Virus record (IMG/VR): IMGVR_UViG_3300046791_000097
Location: 1 to 46,821 of that record
DNA: 46,821 bases
Strand: one strand, 5' to 3'
DNA from: a virus
A model generated the notes under the pieces. That model was not told where the DNA came from and ran no database searches. It worked only from the letters and a program-made list of their open reading frames with translations. Shown piece after piece: positions 29,441 through 36,774 of this stretch (the first letter of the stretch is position 1; each line of letters opens with the position of its first letter). The translations under genes were made by a program, and so were the position numbers.

Positions 29441-29593
29441 CTAGCGCGTGATGGTGTGCCCACAGTGGGGGCACTTCCACACGGGAATCTTGGTCAAGCG
29501 TGGCGCGTTATGTAGGTAACGCTTGTAGGTGGTGAAGATGAAGGTGGGCTTCATGCGCCTACCATCCCAATGGCAGGTTGGACGGACTACCAC
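29441..29593 (-). CDS. Small zinc-ribbon-like protein
   Basis: 50 aa from a GTG overlapping the preceding stop (GTGGTAG). TCHW near residue 7 and KCPHCGHTI near the C-terminus could form one zinc site. An ATG at 29551 would leave only the C-terminal 36 residues. Start uncertain; function unknown. Confidence 0.5.
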   Translation of the reverse strand: MVVRPTCHWDGRRMKPTFIFTTYKRYLHNAPRLTKIPVWKCPHCGHTITR

Positions 29594-29664
29594 TTGCGTC
29601 TCATGGCCGCGTCGATGCAGGCCATGCCGAAGATGAGTAGGGCGATTGCAAATGCGAACCACAT
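29587..29664 (-). CDS. Membrane micropeptide (25 aa)
   Basis: MWFAFAIALLIFGMACIDAA then MRRKW: a single transmembrane span with a basic tail, preceded by GGAGG five bases upstream of the ATG and overlapping the next gene's start. It is the first gene after the long gene-poor region. Confidence 0.55.
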   Translation of the reverse strand: MWFAFAIALLIFGMACIDAAMRRKW

Positions 29665-29858
29665 GGGTTCCTCCTGTGTGTTTCGTCCGGGTTTCACGGA
29701 CTCGTCAGAATGTAAGCCTGTTGGAGCGGCGCGCGTGGCGTCTTTGGGATGTATGATCCCTTATCCTGCGTGGTAAGCGCGTATCAAATGGCGCGCTCTT
29801 CGCTGGACCGCAATATACATGGGTCGCCACAATCACCAATTGGGGCTGTTAGGAGAAT

Positions 29859-29886
29859 TTGTGTTGGTAAACACAATCTATATAAT
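29859..29886 (+). promoter_or_regulatory. Candidate sigma70 promoter in the gene-poor region
   Basis: TTGTGT (29859-29864), 16-base spacer, perfect TATAAT (29881-29886). No protein gene lies directly downstream on the plus strand, so it may make a noncoding RNA. Confidence 0.5.
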
Positions 29887-30537
29887 ACACCCGCACAGTT
29901 CTTGTGCACCAGAGGTCTGTGAAGGTGGGGTCTCTCCAACCCATGTAAGAATTAGTGGCTGCTCCCTTCGTGTAGGGCGCCTGTTACATGCAGTGCATAC
30001 CTTTTATCGACGTATTACCGTCCGCCTCAAAGGGCTCTACATCGTGCAGACTGCATACCTTCTGTTGGTACCGGAATGACGCATGATATGTATGCCCTAG
30101 AACTATCCACGCTATTGCATGGGCCACTAAAGGCCGGGAGATAGGAACGCGACGCTACCTAAATGGTAGATACGCTTGCCTAGCTGGAAACTAGGTGCCT
30201 ATTTGTGGTATGGGTCGCTTCCAGTATATGCTACACGCCCACCCTTGTCGGCTTCTACTCTATTCCCTCTCCCTCATTGACACGAAAGTGTACGGGTATT
30301 GCCTTGGTCCCGTTGTAGCAGGTAGCGGGATCGCGTCCCCCAGACTCACAACGTGGTGCATGAGTCCGGCAGGATTCCATCGCGGCGATCCCCTGCGCGT
30401 GCGTCTGTGTCACCTCGCCCCCAATAACTTCCACGGGCATGCGCTCCGCAGGCTTGGCGTGCTATCCCCTTGTGGGCACAAGAACGCATCCATTAGCCAA
30501 TCGCTCCGTTAAATGCGCCCACCAGTGTTCACTCCCA

Positions 30538-30551
30538 CGCGGACATATCGC
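30538..30551. repeat. 14-base direct repeat, copy 1
   Basis: CGCGGACATATCGC, identical to 30631-30644 and spaced 93 bases from it, in non-coding DNA. Possible protein-binding site or iteron. Confidence 0.5.
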
Positions 30552-30630
30552 TTGCCTATAGGGTTTCCGCTCACCGTACACTATGTGCTTGCCGCCCCGA
30601 GCCAAACTTCAACCCCGCATTATACGCTCT

Positions 30631-30644
30631 CGCGGACATATCGC
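30631..30644. repeat. 14-base direct repeat, copy 2
   Basis: Second identical copy of CGCGGACATATCGC. Confidence 0.5.
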
Positions 30645-30920
30645 ATGTCGGTTGCCCGATACGGGGATTTCACACGGAGTAGATTGTTCTCTCCGCGCGG
30701 TCTAGGTCTAATGCACACCTAGGCCAGCACCCTAGCACGCTTGCCGGACCATATTGCCACCTGCGCCGGTATCTGAGGGTTTGTCTGTCGGTCCCCTCAC
30801 CGCTACATCGCCATGCTCTTGCCTGCCAACCGGGCTACCGGGTCCGGGACACCATCTCCCATCATGCTCCCGTAAGGGAACAAGTGTGCGCGGCAAGCGC
30901 ATGTCCTATTCGTGTAAGGC

Positions 30921-30956
30921 TTGACTGCCTGATGCGCGGTGAGTATCAGTCACCGC
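30921..30956 (+). promoter_or_regulatory. Promoter-like site with overlapping inverted repeat
   Basis: TTGACT (30921-30926), 17-base spacer, TATCAG (30944-30949). GCGGTGA (30936-30942) and TCACCGC (30950-30956) form an inverted repeat centred on the -10, as an operator would. Confidence 0.4.
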
Positions 30957-30980
30957 TAGTGCATCACCCCCTACCTTGTG

Positions 30981-31007
30981 ACGGGGGGGACTAGCTTCGT
31001 CCCCCGT
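30981..31007 (-). terminator. Hairpin after the 110-aa gene
   Basis: ACGGGGGGGAC and GTCCCCCGT pair with two bulged G around an eight-base loop, just beyond the minus-strand stop at 31014. Likely terminator or transcript-end hairpin; T-run absent. Confidence 0.5.
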
Positions 31008-31013
31008 GTCGTG

Positions 31014-31346
31014 CTACCCCTGCGCCGCTTCGGGCGCCTTCATGGTGAACAGCGGCTTGGCCGAGGTGCTTCCGCCCCTGCGGGCCGCCTTCACACCCAA
31101 CCCATACGGGGTGGGAGCGTAGACGTTCACTTCCATCTTGGCCCCATCCGAGAGGACCACCCCGGGCGGCAACGTCACCGATCCGTGCAGGAACGTTTCC
31201 CGCTTGCTGGCCTCCTTCCCGGATGCGTCCAGTCCCCCACCCACGTCCGGGCGGTAGGTTCCACGCTCGGGCATTTGAAACTCGATCGTGCCCTTGCGCG
31301 TCGTGGGGTCAAACACCACGCCGAGAATCTTGCCTTCGTTTGCCAT
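31014..31346 (-). CDS. Hypothetical protein
   Basis: 110 aa from the ATG at 31346 (MANEGKILGVVFDPTTRKGT). Beta-rich, basic C-terminus, with SVTLPPGVVLSDGAKMEVNV in the middle. Upstream in-frame codons are rejected because they cross a 12-base palindrome (CCCCACGTGGGG, 31399-31410) and lack a ribosome site. No family recognised. Confidence 0.55.
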   Translation of the reverse strand: MANEGKILGVVFDPTTRKGTIEFQMPERGTYRPDVGGGLDASGKEASKRETFLHGSVTLPPGVVLSDGAKMEVNVYAPTPYGLGVKAARRGGSTSAKPLFTMKAPEAAQG

Positions 31347-31414
31347 AGTCCCCTGTCCCGTATCTGTTACGTTACCATGCATCGGGCATGGCACCGTTCC
31401 CCACGTGGGGGAGG

Positions 31415-31768
31415 TTACTGTCCCTGACGAATCGCCATGATGAGGCGAGCCTTGGAATCGGCCTTCCAGTCCCGGAGAGCATGCTGCGCGGCCGGTGCCG
31501 CGATGATGAACGGGATGCTAGCCTTCGAGTCGGTCGCCTTGCGGCTGGTGCTCCGTGCCTTGGCCTTGACGGGGATAGCGATTCTGCTACCATCCGGGCC
31601 GATGCGATACGCGATGGAGTCCACGAATGACCGGACTGGACGCGCACCGTGGGAACCGTTCGCCCACGGATTCCGCTTCATGTCTGCCGCATGCTTGATG
31701 CCATTGGCTTCACGCGCTGCTGACACGATGAATTCGCTTGGGACGGAGCACGCGATATCGCGTGCCAT
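31415..31768 (-). CDS. Hypothetical protein
   Basis: 117 aa from the ATG at 31768 (MARDIACSVPSEFIVSAARE). Mixed alpha/beta and basic, ending KADSKARLIMAIRQGQ. The ribosome site is weak and the longer frame upstream is Pro/Arg-rich and not convincing. It is the first minus-strand gene of the leftward arm. Function unknown. Confidence 0.5.
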   Translation of the reverse strand: MARDIACSVPSEFIVSAAREANGIKHAADMKRNPWANGSHGARPVRSFVDSIAYRIGPDGSRIAIPVKAKARSTSRKATDSKASIPFIIAAPAAQHALRDWKADSKARLIMAIRQGQ

Positions 31769-31912
31769 GTTGCCGTGCCTTCCGTGCTGGTGGACTCTCC
31801 GTCCCGGCCGATCCGGGAGCGGCGCTGCGACTGCCGGGACATAGAGCAAGTGCCGGGCCAGCATTGTGCCGCAACGACTTACGGCGGCAACGCACCGAAA
31901 AGTGTCGCAGAG

Positions 31913-32000
31913 TCGCCACAGTGCACAGATGTGCAGGGAGGCTAACCTGCTGGGGCACTTGAGGTTACGGGGAAAGTGCGAGCCTGCGACACTGTGGCGA
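31913..32000. repeat. Inverted repeat TCGCCACAGTG / CACTGTGGCGA
   Basis: Perfect 11-base arms at 31913-31923 and 31990-32000, 66 bases apart; each is flanked by a GCACAG-rich copy (TGCACAGATGTGC, TGCACAGGTGTGC). Possible replication or packaging element. Confidence 0.55.
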
Positions 32001-32069
32001 TCCTGCTACACTGCACAGGTGTGCACTCGCACCCCATCGCGGCATGCGGAATCGAGCGCCTGCGTTCCA

Positions 32070-32212
32070 AATCGCGCGTGTGCGCGGTTAGATTCGCGCG
32101 TGGGCGTGTGCTGAGCACTACGCAGGCACTGGAATCGCGTGTGTGCGCGCGCGGATATGGAGTCGCATGTGCGCGGGCGCGCGGCCAATGATCGTGTGCG
32201 CGTGTCGCGCGA
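32070..32212. repeat. Imperfect CG/TG-rich repeats (alternating purine-pyrimidine tract)
   Basis: Five related segments begin near 32071, 32092, 32133, 32162 and 32191, each close to ATCGCGTGTG followed by GCGCG. Long alternating purine-pyrimidine runs could adopt Z-DNA. Their composition differs from the coding DNA on both sides. Confidence 0.5.
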
Positions 32213-32285
32213 GGCCGGGGGACCCCCCTTTCGCGTTCGCCGACCGAGACCCTAGGTGCCACAGATAATTTTGCAATTTTAGCAC

Positions 32286-32314
32286 TTGACATTTCACTCC
32301 TCCTGTTGTACATT
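32286..32314 (+). promoter_or_regulatory. Strong promoter giving a leaderless terS transcript
   Basis: TTGACA (32286-32291), 17-base spacer, TACATT (32309-32314), with an AT-rich stretch upstream. The ATG of the next gene is at 32321, seven bases after the -10, so transcription should start at or next to the A of the ATG. Confidence 0.7.
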
Positions 32315-32320
32315 ACGCAC

Positions 32321-32890
32321 ATGGAAAAGCCAATAACTCCTCGAAAACCGTATAAAAGCCGCACAAAGGTCAATTCGGCCATCGTCGCCAACCTGAGCAT
32401 TCCCAAGGCTTTACGCCCAAAATGGCCCGAAGTGGCAGAAACACTCGGTGTGGACGTGAGTTTGATTTACGACCAGATCAACCGACTCCGCAAGAGAGGC
32501 GTCCTTCCGCCAATGGGAGAGGAGTTCATAGCCGCAGCGCCCCCATTCAAGCCCGCAAGCCCAAAGGAGGCAAAGGACTACGACCGCCTCCTTGAAGCCA
32601 CCGAAGCCCAAACCGACATGCCGGAGGCGAAAAGACGCGAACGCCTGACCGATATCATCAATTTCGGCTCCGACCAGAACAAGAATCGCGCCATCGAGAT
32701 TCTCAACAGCATGGATCGGGCGAAGGATCGCGGCATCGGTCCCCCCATCCCAATGACTCCCGAGCAGCGCGTGGCCCGATTGTCCGACCTAATGCGTGCA
32801 TGTGGCCCAGAGACGAGCAAGAAAGCAATGGAGGTGGCATTTGGCAGCAAGCAAGAAGCACGCGACATTAAAATCGCCCCCGCGAGTTAA
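32321..32890 (+). CDS. Terminase small subunit (putative)
   Basis: 189 aa. A basic N-terminus (RKPYKSRTKVNS) is followed by a helix-turn-helix-like segment (WPEVAETLGVDVSLIYDQIN) and a charged helical body. The position immediately before the genes leading to the large terminase, next to a repeat-rich region, fits a packaging-site recognition protein. No ribosome site is available since the promoter abuts the ATG; an upstream TTG at 32306 lies inside the promoter and is rejected. Confidence 0.65.
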   Translation: MEKPITPRKPYKSRTKVNSAIVANLSIPKALRPKWPEVAETLGVDVSLIYDQINRLRKRGVLPPMGEEFIAAAPPFKPASPKEAKDYDRLLEATEAQTDMPEAKRRERLTDIINFGSDQNKNRAIEILNSMDRAKDRGIGPPIPMTPEQRVARLSDLMRACGPETSKKAMEVAFGSKQEARDIKIAPAS

Positions 32891-32903
32891 GGACCTAGAA
32901 CTG

Positions 32904-33158
32904 GTGGTCGTGATTTGGGAAGACGCGGCATTCAGCAACGACGACACAAGCCCGGAGCAGGTAGACTGCAATAGCGTGACGAACCATACAGCGGGCTGGC
33001 TGCTCAAGCGAACGAAGAAGCATACAGTGCTCGTGTGGGACGTGGCGCCACTGGAAGAGCAGAACACAGTACGCTCACCATACACAATCATCAATTCACT
33101 AATCCGTGGCATTATCTACACAGGTATCCACGGTGGAGACACGAAATGGCCTTCTTGA
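32904..33158 (+). CDS. Small hypothetical phage protein (WEDA motif)
   Basis: 84 aa from a GTG at 32904 with AAGGA upstream; further in-frame starts overlap terS. LVVVIWEDAAFSND near the start and a later TAGWLLKRTKKHTVL segment follow a pattern I have seen in small phage proteins encoded near replication or packaging genes. Function unknown. Confidence 0.6.
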   Translation: MVVIWEDAAFSNDDTSPEQVDCNSVTNHTAGWLLKRTKKHTVLVWDVAPLEEQNTVRSPYTIINSLIRGIIYTGIHGGDTKWPS

Positions 33159-33532
33159 ATAGACAGTACACGGCACTGGCTGGTGGTGCTGTAAATACCA
33201 CTACCAGTTTAATTGCTCCGCCCGGGGCCGATGGATTAGCAGGACCGAACATCCTTGTCCTTGATAGCTTAGAGGGATCATTTACCCCAACAACAACGAA
33301 TGCCTCTGCTTATATGCAGTTGCAGCTTTTTGATGCGAACGCTGCCACAGCCGTATGGACCAAGCGTATTCTAGCTAACAGTGTTACTGGTGCCCCAACT
33401 CCGATTAGTATACATTGGCCACAGGGTGGTCCACGTATAAGTACGTCGGCCCCACAATTGATAACAGCAGCAGGAAACAGTTTGGCTGCCAACGGTGTGC
33501 TTATTGGCATCAGCTACCACTTCGAGCCATAA
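33146..33532 (+). CDS. Small structural protein, possibly virion decoration
   Basis: 128 aa from the ATG at 33146 (GGTGGAG upstream); the frame's longer version is a shadow of the previous gene. Beta-rich, Thr/Ala/Asn-rich composition (ALAGGAVNTTTSLIAPPG, ITAAGNSLAANGVLIGISYH), like the fibre end at 1-575. Probably a capsid- or fibre-associated beta-sandwich. It ends in a TAATG overlap with the next gene. Confidence 0.55.
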   Translation: MAFLNRQYTALAGGAVNTTTSLIAPPGADGLAGPNILVLDSLEGSFTPTTTNASAYMQLQLFDANAATAVWTKRILANSVTGAPTPISIHWPQGGPRISTSAPQLITAAGNSLAANGVLIGISYHFEP

Positions 33533-34062
33533 TGCCACCAACTGCCCTCGCCATCTTCAGCGCAGCCAAGCAGGCCATTCAGGAACTAATGGATACCACG
33601 CTGGCCAAGGGCGCCTCATCTGTGGCCGCAGCTAAAGTGCGGGAAGAGACAATAGAGGGTGGGACACATCTCGTTGGGCGTGTGCCAACAGCAGCAGCAC
33701 AGGACCTGATGATGCAGAAGCTGGGAACATGGACACAGGCAGCAAAGATGCGTGACGGCACCATGCTAGACCTGACCGGAGATGCTGACCAAGACATAGC
33801 GCGTGTTATGCAACACACCGGTATGGCTGACCCAGCAAGCGCGATGGAGCACGTTGCGCAGCCGATGTGGAAGTTGAATAACGAATATATGACCGAAGAT
33901 GAAGCGCAGTGGATCAACAGTGTCTTCGGTGACGCCAAGCACGTCCGTACAATCAGCAGGCGGCTACACCCAGATGAGATAGGCAAGCCACTGCCCAAGA
34001 AGTATATGGGTGGATGGATGCCGGACGTGCCTTCGGAAAGGTTTGAGCGTGGGCGTAGATAA
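33532..34062 (+). CDS. Hypothetical protein between small and large terminase
   Basis: 176 aa from the TAATG overlap at 33532. Helical and moderately acidic (ARVMQHTGMADPASAMEHVA, MTEDEAQWINSVFGDAKHV). Overlaps the terminase gene by 14 bases. No family recognised; location suggests a packaging or head-assembly accessory. Confidence 0.6.
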   Translation: MPPTALAIFSAAKQAIQELMDTTLAKGASSVAAAKVREETIEGGTHLVGRVPTAAAQDLMMQKLGTWTQAAKMRDGTMLDLTGDADQDIARVMQHTGMADPASAMEHVAQPMWKLNNEYMTEDEAQWINSVFGDAKHVRTISRRLHPDEIGKPLPKKYMGGWMPDVPSERFERGRR

Positions 34063-35758
34063 GGGGTGGGACAAGGAAGCCGAACGGGCGCTGTGGGCCG
34101 ACATATGCATGGACGACCTGTGGTGGTTCGTAAATCGGGCCTTCGGAGTCACCAACCCCGGGAACGTGAAAGGCGGCTGGCTGTGTGAGCGCATCCACCG
34201 CCCCATCACCGAGTGGTTCCAGACCCATGTGAAAGAGTGGATCATCGCCAGACGCGCAGGGCAGCACACTCAGAAGAACTTGTTCATCGTCGTCCCCCGC
34301 GAGTTTGGGAAGTCAGTCGTTATCACCAAAGCCGGATCACTGTGGCTGCAACTACAGGACCCTGAACTTAGTGAATACATCGGCTCTATCACTAAAGAAA
34401 TGGCTATCGAGTTTCTCGACCCTATTAAGCAGGTACTCAAAGGACAGGACGAGTACCAATGGTTCACATGGCTCTACGGGAGTTGGTATGACAAAGACCG
34501 GGACTGGACAGCAGAAAGCGTCGAGCACGCAATCCGTAAAGGAACAGCGGTTGGTGAGCCTTCTTTTGGAGTATGGGGCGCAGCTACTGGCCTTACAGGA
34601 AAGCACCCAGACGTTATCGTCTTCGACGACCCGATCAGCTATCCGCGCATGGAAACGCACACCGGCTGGGTTGACTACGTTAACCGTCACGTTACGGCCC
34701 TCATCCCAGTTCTCAAAGGCGACGGGCTGAGGATATTCATTGGAACTAGATACCACGATGGAGATTGGATTGGACGCGCCCTGCACAAGCATGGCGCCCG
34801 CACCATTACTGGAATGCCTATTGATGGGGTTGAGGCCAGAGAAGATGGAATCTGGCACTTCTACTTCCTCGCCGCCCGAGACAAGGACGGAAGCCCAATC
34901 TTCCCCGAGCAGTGGCCGGATGCTCGACTTCGTGAATATGAACACGATAATGCAATCGAATATTATGCACAGATGCTGAACGACCCGACCAGCGAGAAGA
35001 CGATGGACCTCTCGCGGCGTCAGGTCGATCAGATGTGGGTAGAGAAGAAGGACCTCCCGGGCAACCTACGTATCAGCGTTCACCTCGACACAGCCTTCAA
35101 GTACAACGAGAGGAAGATGCATGGAGACGAGTCCGTTATTACAGTCTGGGGTCATACTCGGGATGGTAGTGGTTCTGTGTATTACCTTGAGGGCTATAGT
35201 TCGAACTCTTGGAGAGCGGAAGACTTCAACAACCGACTGACCCATGTACTGAAGAGCCTTCGCTCGCGGGCGGCTTGGCCTTATATCGTGACTGATGAGG
35301 TCGAACTCGGTGGCAAGCAGGGCACATGGGAACTGACGATTGTGAACTGGTGCGCGAGCGCCGGACTTCCGCCTCCCAACATCAAGTTGCTCTCTCGTGC
35401 AGGAAAGAGTAAGCTATCACGGCAGCGCGCAGCAGCAAGCTTCTGGGTGGATGGGCGCGTAAAGCTAGTGATTGGAGCCCCCGGTGTGGATCGGCTCGTA
35501 GACCAGATGTTGAAGATTGGTGTAAGCCAGCATGATGACTGGTCGGACAGTGCGGCAGATGTGTTTCATCCAGAAGTGTACAAGCCAATGAGGTTGACCT
35601 TCAGCGATGATGACGTGGCCCTAGCGAGGCCATACGACGCGCAGTTGCAGGATGGGACACTATCCCCGCGCCGCGAGCTAGGTGAGATGTTGAAAGAGCG
35701 CCGTTCATTACGTGAGGAAATGGCGCAGTGGAAAGCAATCGGAGAACACTTATACTAG
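34049..35758 (+). CDS. Terminase large subunit
   Basis: 569 aa from a GTG at 34049. ATPase: VVPREFGKSVV (Walker A, about residue 85) and DVIVFDDPIS (Walker B, about 190), followed by RIFIGTRYHDGDW (coupling region). Nuclease: HLDTAFK (about 350), TDEVELG (about 418) and a downstream Asp-rich segment, the RNase H-like headful/cohesive-end cutter. Supplies force and cutting for DNA packaging into proheads through the portal. An upstream in-frame ATG at 34010 exists but overlaps more and lacks a ribosome site. Confidence 0.9.
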   Translation: MGVDKGWDKEAERALWADICMDDLWWFVNRAFGVTNPGNVKGGWLCERIHRPITEWFQTHVKEWIIARRAGQHTQKNLFIVVPREFGKSVVITKAGSLWLQLQDPELSEYIGSITKEMAIEFLDPIKQVLKGQDEYQWFTWLYGSWYDKDRDWTAESVEHAIRKGTAVGEPSFGVWGAATGLTGKHPDVIVFDDPISYPRMETHTGWVDYVNRHVTALIPVLKGDGLRIFIGTRYHDGDWIGRALHKHGARTITGMPIDGVEAREDGIWHFYFLAARDKDGSPIFPEQWPDARLREYEHDNAIEYYAQMLNDPTSEKTMDLSRRQVDQMWVEKKDLPGNLRISVHLDTAFKYNERKMHGDESVITVWGHTRDGSGSVYYLEGYSSNSWRAEDFNNRLTHVLKSLRSRAAWPYIVTDEVELGGKQGTWELTIVNWCASAGLPPPNIKLLSRAGKSKLSRQRAAASFWVDGRVKLVIGAPGVDRLVDQMLKIGVSQHDDWSDSAADVFHPEVYKPMRLTFSDDDVALARPYDAQLQDGTLSPRRELGEMLKERRSLREEMAQWKAIGEHLY

Positions 35759-35834
35759 TGCGCGCCCGTTCCGCCTCCTCCCGGGGTCCCTAGGGTTACC
35801 GCGTAAGCGAGAGAGGTGCGCCAAAGAGGTTAAC

Positions 35835-35984
35835 ATGCCATACAAGTCAGATGCACAACGCAAGTGGGCACACACGAAAGAGGGCGAAAAGGCCCTCGGT
35901 GGAAAGGAAAAGGTAAAGGAATGGGATCAAGCCTCGAAGGGCAAGAAATTGCCGGAGCACTCGACCAAGCCAAAGAGCAAGTAA
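35835..35984 (+). CDS. Small basic phage protein
   Basis: 49 aa: MPYKSDAQRKWAHTKEGEKA, then Gly/Lys-rich KGKKLPEH. A very basic, short protein of a type often found near phage structural genes; it starts at 35835 with an AGAGG site after a 76-base GC-rich gap from terL that holds no gene. Function unknown. Confidence 0.65.
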   Translation: MPYKSDAQRKWAHTKEGEKALGGKEKVKEWDQASKGKKLPEHSTKPKSK

Positions 35985-36211
35985 GCGGCGGTATTGGGTA
36001 TATCTCAGCACAGAGCGCTGATTATCTGCCACTAAGTATTGATCCATATAAATATGGGTACCCAACACCAACAACTTCTATACAGCATTGTACGCGCTGG
36101 GAATGGCGATACTGCCCATGTTGTGGTCACCTAATAAACCATTGGGAACCATATTTACCATATCAACCAGTTTGGTGCGGAACACGCACAGAAGGGCCTA
36201 GGTTCGTGTGA
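35921..36211 (+). CDS. Small hypothetical protein with Cys/His cluster
   Basis: Up to 96 aa from the ATG at 35921, which lies inside the previous gene in another frame; a start nearer 35990 is also possible. The convincing part is the Tyr/Pro-rich second half (YLPLSIDPYKYGYPTPTTS) and YCPCCGHLINHW, a probable zinc site. It ends in a GTGTGA overlap with the exonuclease gene. Confidence 0.5.
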   Translation: MGSSLEGQEIAGALDQAKEQVSGGIGYISAQSADYLPLSIDPYKYGYPTPTTSIQHCTRWEWRYCPCCGHLINHWEPYLPYQPVWCGTRTEGPRFV

Positions 36212-36774
36212 AGATAGTCGTGTACGATATGGAAATCCTACACCCAATCCCAGAGAAGAATGGTAAGGCCGATTGGGACTACGCGCGAGCAGGGAAGTGC
36301 GGCATTGCCTCCACGGTCATCTACGACAGTGAGACGGAACGGTACCATCTCTACGACAAGAACACAGTGGAAGAGATGGTAGAGCACTTGAACTCAGCGG
36401 GTCTGTGTGTCGGCTTTAACAACATCGGTTTCGACAAGCCAGCAATCGAGGGCGCGTCCGGCATCAAGATCAAGAGCCCACAACTGGATATCCTATCTGA
36501 GTGCCGCACGAACTTCAACATCAAGGGCCATGGACAGTGGGGACTAGGCGCGATCTGCGCAAGGACGCTGGGCATCACCAAGTCTGGTGACGGTGCCAGC
36601 GCCCCCCACCTCGCGGCCAACGGCCAGTGGGCAAAGTTGCTCGACTACAACCTGAATGACACATTCCTGACACTGAAGCTTTTCAACCATATCGCTGAAG
36701 AGGGCTGGATTCTCGGCCCGGAAGGGGACAAGAAATGGATAGCGACGGCAACGTGGCCCAAGAGCGCGATCTAA
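36208..36774 (+). CDS. RNase H-fold 3'-5' exonuclease (DnaQ/YprB-like)
   Basis: 188 aa from a GTG at 36208. Exo I: KIVVYDMEI (Asp-x-Glu, residues 7-9); Exo II: VGFNNIGFDKPAI (about 70); then PQLDILSE and Exo III-like LDYNLNDTFLTLKLF (about 148, Asp). All the acidic residues of the fold are present. Its position between terminase and portal rather than in the replication block is odd; it may act on incoming or packaged DNA ends. Confidence 0.7.
   Translation: MKIVVYDMEILHPIPEKNGKADWDYARAGKCGIASTVIYDSETERYHLYDKNTVEEMVEHLNSAGLCVGFNNIGFDKPAIEGASGIKIKSPQLDILSECRTNFNIKGHGQWGLGAICARTLGITKSGDGASAPHLAANGQWAKLLDYNLNDTFLTLKLFNHIAEEGWILGPEGDKKWIATATWPKSAI

Larger units (their letters stand above)
29665..31013. 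other. 1.35-kb gene-poor control region
   Basis: No ORF on either strand has both protein-like composition and a ribosome site. The region contains two candidate rightward promoters, a 14-base direct repeat and several hairpins (listed separately). The ORFs of 69-105 codons on the plus strand look like chance frames. It may hold an origin, a noncoding RNA or a regulatory hub. Confidence 0.5.
31769..32320. other. Divergent intergenic region upstream of the terminase genes
   Basis: 550 bases without a supported gene, between leftward and rightward arms. Holds an 11-base inverted repeat, a tract of imperfect CG/TG-rich repeats, and the terminase promoter. The position beside the small terminase gene is the classic place for a packaging (pac/cos) site. 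Confidence 0.5.

Noticed and set aside
30130-30220. Plus-strand tRNA-Ser(GGA)-like arm (CCTAG-CTGGAAA-CTAGG)
   Set aside because: The anticodon arm is perfect but no acceptor stem or T-loop can be found around it; left as coincidence or a relic.
29819-30722. Three plus-strand ORFs (86, 105 and 69 codons) in the gene-poor region
   Set aside because: No ribosome sites, no protein-like composition and no coupling; they look like chance frames in non-coding DNA.
32085-32212. Possible CRISPR array in the CG/TG repeats
   Set aside because: Repeats are imperfect and irregularly spaced with no unique spacers, and there are no cas genes; the Cas4-like nuclease belongs to the replication operon.
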